Part shown: positions 5,699 through 7,324 of the stretch, piece by piece
Layout: every line of letters begins with the position of its first letter
Numbering within the stretch: position 1 is the stretch's first letter
Origin: an uncultured Steroidobacter sp.
GTDB lineage: Bacteria; Pseudomonadota; Gammaproteobacteria; Steroidobacterales; Steroidobacteraceae
Reading direction: 5' to 3'
NCBI GenBank assembly: GCA_946478975.1
Contig: CAMLEO010000327.1
Location: 1-7,324, forward strand
Length of the DNA: 7,324 bases
Translations under genes and position numbers: made by a program
The notes under the pieces: generated by a model
Databases searched by the model: none
Told to the model about the DNA's origin: nothing
The model's input: only the letters and a program-made list of their open reading frames with translations

Positions 5699-6169
5699 TT
5701 ACATAGCGGCCTTGGCCGAGGCACGCCAGCGAGGAGCAGCCGTGCGCCCGCTGCCATAGAACAACTCGAGACGACGCACGCCTTTGACACGTCGAGTGGA
5801 GCGGCGCACTTCGCGCAGCAGCTTCAACAACAATTGTTCGCTGGCGCGCGGACCGCCACTGGCGAACTCGGCGGTGATGCCAAGATGAACGACGGTGACA
5901 TGCTCGATGTCCTGCCGCGCATACACCGCGACGCCGACGGGCTGGCCGCTATCGGTGTCGATCGCGAACAGCGTTTGCACGTCCGGCAATCCTTGCACAT
6001 GAATCCGCAACCGGTCGCGATCGGCGACGATCTCCGGCGCACCGAATTTCTCGATGGCGTCGGCGATGCAGTCGCTGACGCGTTCCTGGCAGGAATTAAA
6101 AAACAGCAGCGCCTCCAGCGCTCGCTTTTGCGCGACGGGCACGTGCGATTTGAATTCTATTTTGCTCAT
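5699..6169 (-). CDS. Hypothetical protein, possible GNAT-fold acetyltransferase
   Basis: A 156-residue protein with no firm family assignment. The middle part (about 70-135) has a beta-strand (VGVAVYAR), another strand (HVTVVHLGI), a short gap with GGPRASE, an amphipathic helix (LLLKLLREVRRSTRR) and a further strand (VRRLELFYG). This order recalls the core of GNAT N-acetyltransferases, although the usual Q/RxxGxG/A acetyl-CoA loop is only loosely matched. The C-terminal tail is basic and Ala-rich. The ATG at 6169 is chosen over the longer frame because GGTGGGG lies 4-10 nt upstream and the residues before it look non-coding. It is the first gene of a likely two-gene operon with the EEP gene. 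Confidence 0.7.
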   Translation of the reverse strand: MSKIEFKSHVPVAQKRALEALLFFNSCQERVSDCIADAIEKFGAPEIVADRDRLRIHVQGLPDVQTLFAIDTDSGQPVGVAVYARQDIEHVTVVHLGITAEFASGGPRASEQLLLKLLREVRRSTRRVKGVRRLELFYGSGRTAAPRWRASAKAAM

Positions 6170-6191
6170 GTCCCCACCGCGGATGATTCCG

Positions 6192-6213
6192 GACGGCGTA
6201 CCTGACGGCGTAC
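6192..6213. repeat. Tandem 10-mer repeat in the leader of the GNAT-like gene
   Basis: GACGGCGTAC occurs at 6192-6201 and again at 6204-6213, a 12-bp period. It lies 23-44 bp upstream of the minus-strand start at 6169, inside the leader predicted from the promoter at 6234-6262. It could be a two-site operator or a small duplication; no protein can be named. Confidence 0.5.
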
Positions 6214-6233
6214 TTAACAGTGCACGAGCGCGC

Positions 6234-6262
6234 ATCATGAGCGGCGTCGGGCACCTTGTCGA
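6234..6262 (-). promoter_or_regulatory. Sigma-70-type promoter for the GNAT-like/EEP operon
   Basis: Reading the minus strand, TCGACA (6262-6257, 5/6 to the -35 consensus) is followed after exactly 17 nt by CATGAT (6239-6234, 4/6 to the -10 consensus). Transcription would begin near 6227, giving a leader of about 58 nt that contains the tandem 10-mer repeat. The prediction rests only on box matches and spacing. Confidence 0.5.
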
Positions 6263-6529
6263 GCGCCACAGGCGCGATTTGGGGCGGCTAACTGCCGACA
6301 TCGGCGTCGAACTCGTCCATTACGAGCCGGTTGTCGCACAAACGCGCCATTGACTTGACCCCACCCGAACAGGCAAAACTGTCCTACTCAGCGGGCCCGG
6401 CGACGTATCGGGCAACGCACTGTTGCACCAATGTCACAACACCGGTCGAGCCCACCGGAACGTCGTGCGAGTCGAATTAGGGTGGCCTGCCCGGCCGCGC
6501 CTAAGACGGCCCGTGCGGCGTGAATCAGC

Positions 6530-6541
6530 TTTTCCGGAAAA
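6530..6541. repeat. Perfect palindrome TTTTCCGGAAAA
   Basis: A 12-bp fully symmetric site with no spacer, in AT-richer surroundings than the rest of the window. Symmetry of this kind fits a dimeric transcription factor. It is about 257 bp from the start at 6798 and about 275 bp from the minus-strand promoter, so its target is unclear. Confidence 0.4.
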
Positions 6542-6557
6542 TTTCCAAGACGTGTCA

Positions 6558-6573
6558 GCGCAGCTCACTGCGC
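6558..6573. repeat. Inverted repeat GCGCAG-CTCA-CTGCGC
   Basis: Two perfect 6-bp arms (6558-6563 and 6568-6573) flank a 4-nt loop. It starts 16 bp after the palindrome at 6530-6541. No T-tract follows on either strand, so a terminator is unlikely; an operator or a short RNA hairpin is possible. Confidence 0.4.
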
Positions 6574-6661
6574 GAAACTTTGAACTGCCGCATGTTTTCG
6601 TCATTAAAAAACGGGAACTGAGTCGAGCGACAGGCAAAGTGCTTATTGTCAGATTAGGGAC

Positions 6662-6670
6662 TGTTATCAG
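6662..6670 (+). promoter_or_regulatory. Possible extended -10 promoter for the PilJ-like gene
   Basis: TGTTATCAG combines a TGn extension with a TATCAG hexamer. The -35 position (around 6642-6648) is poor, as is common for extended -10 promoters. The predicted start near 6677 would give a leader of about 120 nt containing the hairpin at 6701-6725. The evidence is weak. Confidence 0.3.
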
Positions 6671-6700
6671 TAGGAGCGAGAGCTTTCGTTCATGGATGAC

Positions 6701-6728
6701 GACCAGCCGGTTTTAACCGGCGGTCTTT
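6701..6728 (+). promoter_or_regulatory. Leader hairpin, possible attenuator, before the PilJ-like gene
   Basis: GACC (6701-6704), a bulged A, then GCCGGT (6706-6711) pair with ACCGGC (6716-6721) and GGTC (6722-6725). The loop is TTTA and TTT follows. The 10-bp GC-rich stem with a short U-run resembles a weak intrinsic terminator within the untranslated leader, ending 70 bp before the start codon. Confidence 0.4.
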
Positions 6729-6797
6729 CGCACAATCCGCATCGAGGGTCGGTCTCGGGCGCTGGTTTTGAAGGCTTCGGGGCCAAGGGGAAGAGAC

Positions 6798-7324
6798 ATG
6801 GGCATTCTAGATTTAGGTCGATACAAAGGAATCGTGTTCGCGATCACCGGATTCCTGGTGTTCATAGCGATCATCCTGGCCGTGAACCATGGCAAAGCCG
6901 GCCAGTTCTCGGACAACGTCGCGGGCGTCAAATTCCTCGCCGATCAGGCACAGCAGCCGCGAGCGGTGTATGACGCCAGTGTTGCGTTGGCGCAGCGCCT
7001 GCAGAACGGCGAAAAAATCGAAGACGCGCTCGAATCCTTGCGCAAAGCGGCCACCGCCTTCGATCGTTCGCTGAACGGCCTGGCCAACGGCGGCATGATT
7101 TCCGATGCCGCGGGCGAGATCATCGTGCTGCCCTCGATGACCACGCCGGAAGCCACCCAGCTGCTGCGCGATGGCAGCAAGCTGTGGGACGGCTACAAGT
7201 CGAAGCTCGATCCCATCTTGCGGTTCTCGGGCTCGCCGTACGTGACGACCCAGGCGGCGCCGGCCCCGGCTCCCGCCGTGACCAACGGCAAGAATGCAGC
7301 TCCGGCTGCGGCCGCCGCAGCTCC
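6798..7324 (+). CDS. PilJ-like membrane sensory protein, N-terminal part (cut by window end)
   Basis: 175 codons are visible, with no stop before the window edge. A short cytoplasmic N-terminus (MGILDLGRYK) leads into one transmembrane helix (about 11-29). A mostly helical domain (about 32-145) has heptad-like patterns (ASVALAQRL, LESLRKAATAFDRSLNGL) and a late segment LLRDGSKLWDGYKSKLDPIL. This layout resembles the periplasmic PilJ-type sensory domain of methyl-accepting proteins that control type IV pili. From about residue 150 an Ala/Pro-rich linker begins. HAMP and signalling domains would lie beyond the window, so the chemotaxis role is inference. AAGGGGAAG (6785-6793) is a strong ribosome-binding site. 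An unrelated membrane protein remains possible. Confidence 0.65.
   Translation, partial: MGILDLGRYKGIVFAITGFLVFIAIILAVNHGKAGQFSDNVAGVKFLADQAQQPRAVYDASVALAQRLQNGEKIEDALESLRKAATAFDRSLNGLANGGMISDAAGEIIVLPSMTTPEATQLLRDGSKLWDGYKSKLDPILRFSGSPYVTTQAAPAPAPAVTNGKNAAPAAAAAA

Larger units (their letters stand above)
6263..6797. other. Long spacer with dyads but no convincing gene
   Basis: No reading frame here has both a ribosome-binding site and protein-like composition. A frame at 6423-6716 starts at TTG and is Arg-rich with no recognisable motif. The region holds a perfect 12-bp palindrome (6530-6541), a 6-bp dyad with a 4-nt loop (6558-6573), a possible extended -10 element (6662-6670) and a leader hairpin (6701-6725). 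It is therefore best read as the divergent regulatory region between the minus-strand operon and the gene at 6798. An unrecognised small RNA cannot be excluded. Confidence 0.55.

Noticed and set aside
6614..6650. Second sigma-E promoter suggested by GGAACT at 6614
   Set aside because: No TCnnA element at 15-17 nt spacing downstream.
6423..6716. Possible 97-residue protein in the long spacer
   Set aside because: TTG start without a convincing ribosome-binding site, Arg-rich, passes through palindromes and the leader hairpin.
6630..6797. Cyclic-di-GMP (GEMM-type) riboswitch before the PilJ-like gene
   Set aside because: Considered because of the gene type and an AGGCAAA word, but the conserved GEMM core and tetraloop/receptor are not present.

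Overview
The window looks like chromosomal DNA of a GC-rich gammaproteobacterium. The gene set engB / cytochrome c4 / dsbA / EEP-family nuclease is, from memory, a conserved block in Pseudomonas and Xanthomonas-type genomes. Protein character and GC content would fit a relative of the Xanthomonadales/Steroidobacteraceae, but the genus cannot be fixed from the sequence. There is no sign of a phage, insertion sequence, CRISPR array, tRNA or rRNA.

Layout. Positions 1-95 hold the tail of an upstream unit with a terminator-like hairpin. Positions 218-420 hold the most interesting element: a sigma-E-type promoter (GGAACTT-N16-TCATAA) that would start transcription at about 300, directly at a chain of three hairpins followed by a strong intrinsic terminator. 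This is a textbook free-standing small RNA of about 120 nt with C-rich loops. It converges on engB, the gene that borders Spot 42 (enterics), ErsA (Pseudomonas, sigma-22/AlgU dependent) and, as I recall, sX13 (Xanthomonas) at the polA-engB locus. I read it as a positional and probably functional relative of that group. A hairpin-rich spacer (433-524) separates it from engB (549-1163, minus strand).

engB and the cytochrome c4 gene are divergent and seem to share overlapping -10 elements. Cytochrome c4 (1264-1896) and a lipoprotein-type DsbA with a CGHC active site (1924-2814) run together, then corA (2868-3851, Mg2+/divalent cation channel) and a NYN-nuclease/OST-HTH protein (3866-4687). On the minus strand, a GNAT-like hypothetical protein (6169-5699) precedes a membrane-anchored endonuclease/exonuclease/phosphatase protein (5664-4684). 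The latter meets the NYN gene tail to tail with a 4-nt overlap.

The 6170-6797 spacer holds no convincing gene. It has a good promoter for the minus-strand pair, a tandem 10-mer repeat, two perfect dyads and a leader hairpin. At 6798 a gene begins that runs off the window. It encodes a membrane-anchored PilJ-like sensory domain followed by an Ala/Pro linker, probably the N-terminus of a methyl-accepting chemotaxis-type protein.

Taken together, the envelope theme is strong: periplasmic electron transfer, disulfide formation, a cation channel and a candidate envelope-stress sRNA lie side by side. Whether the sRNA controls any of these neighbours is not shown by the sequence.
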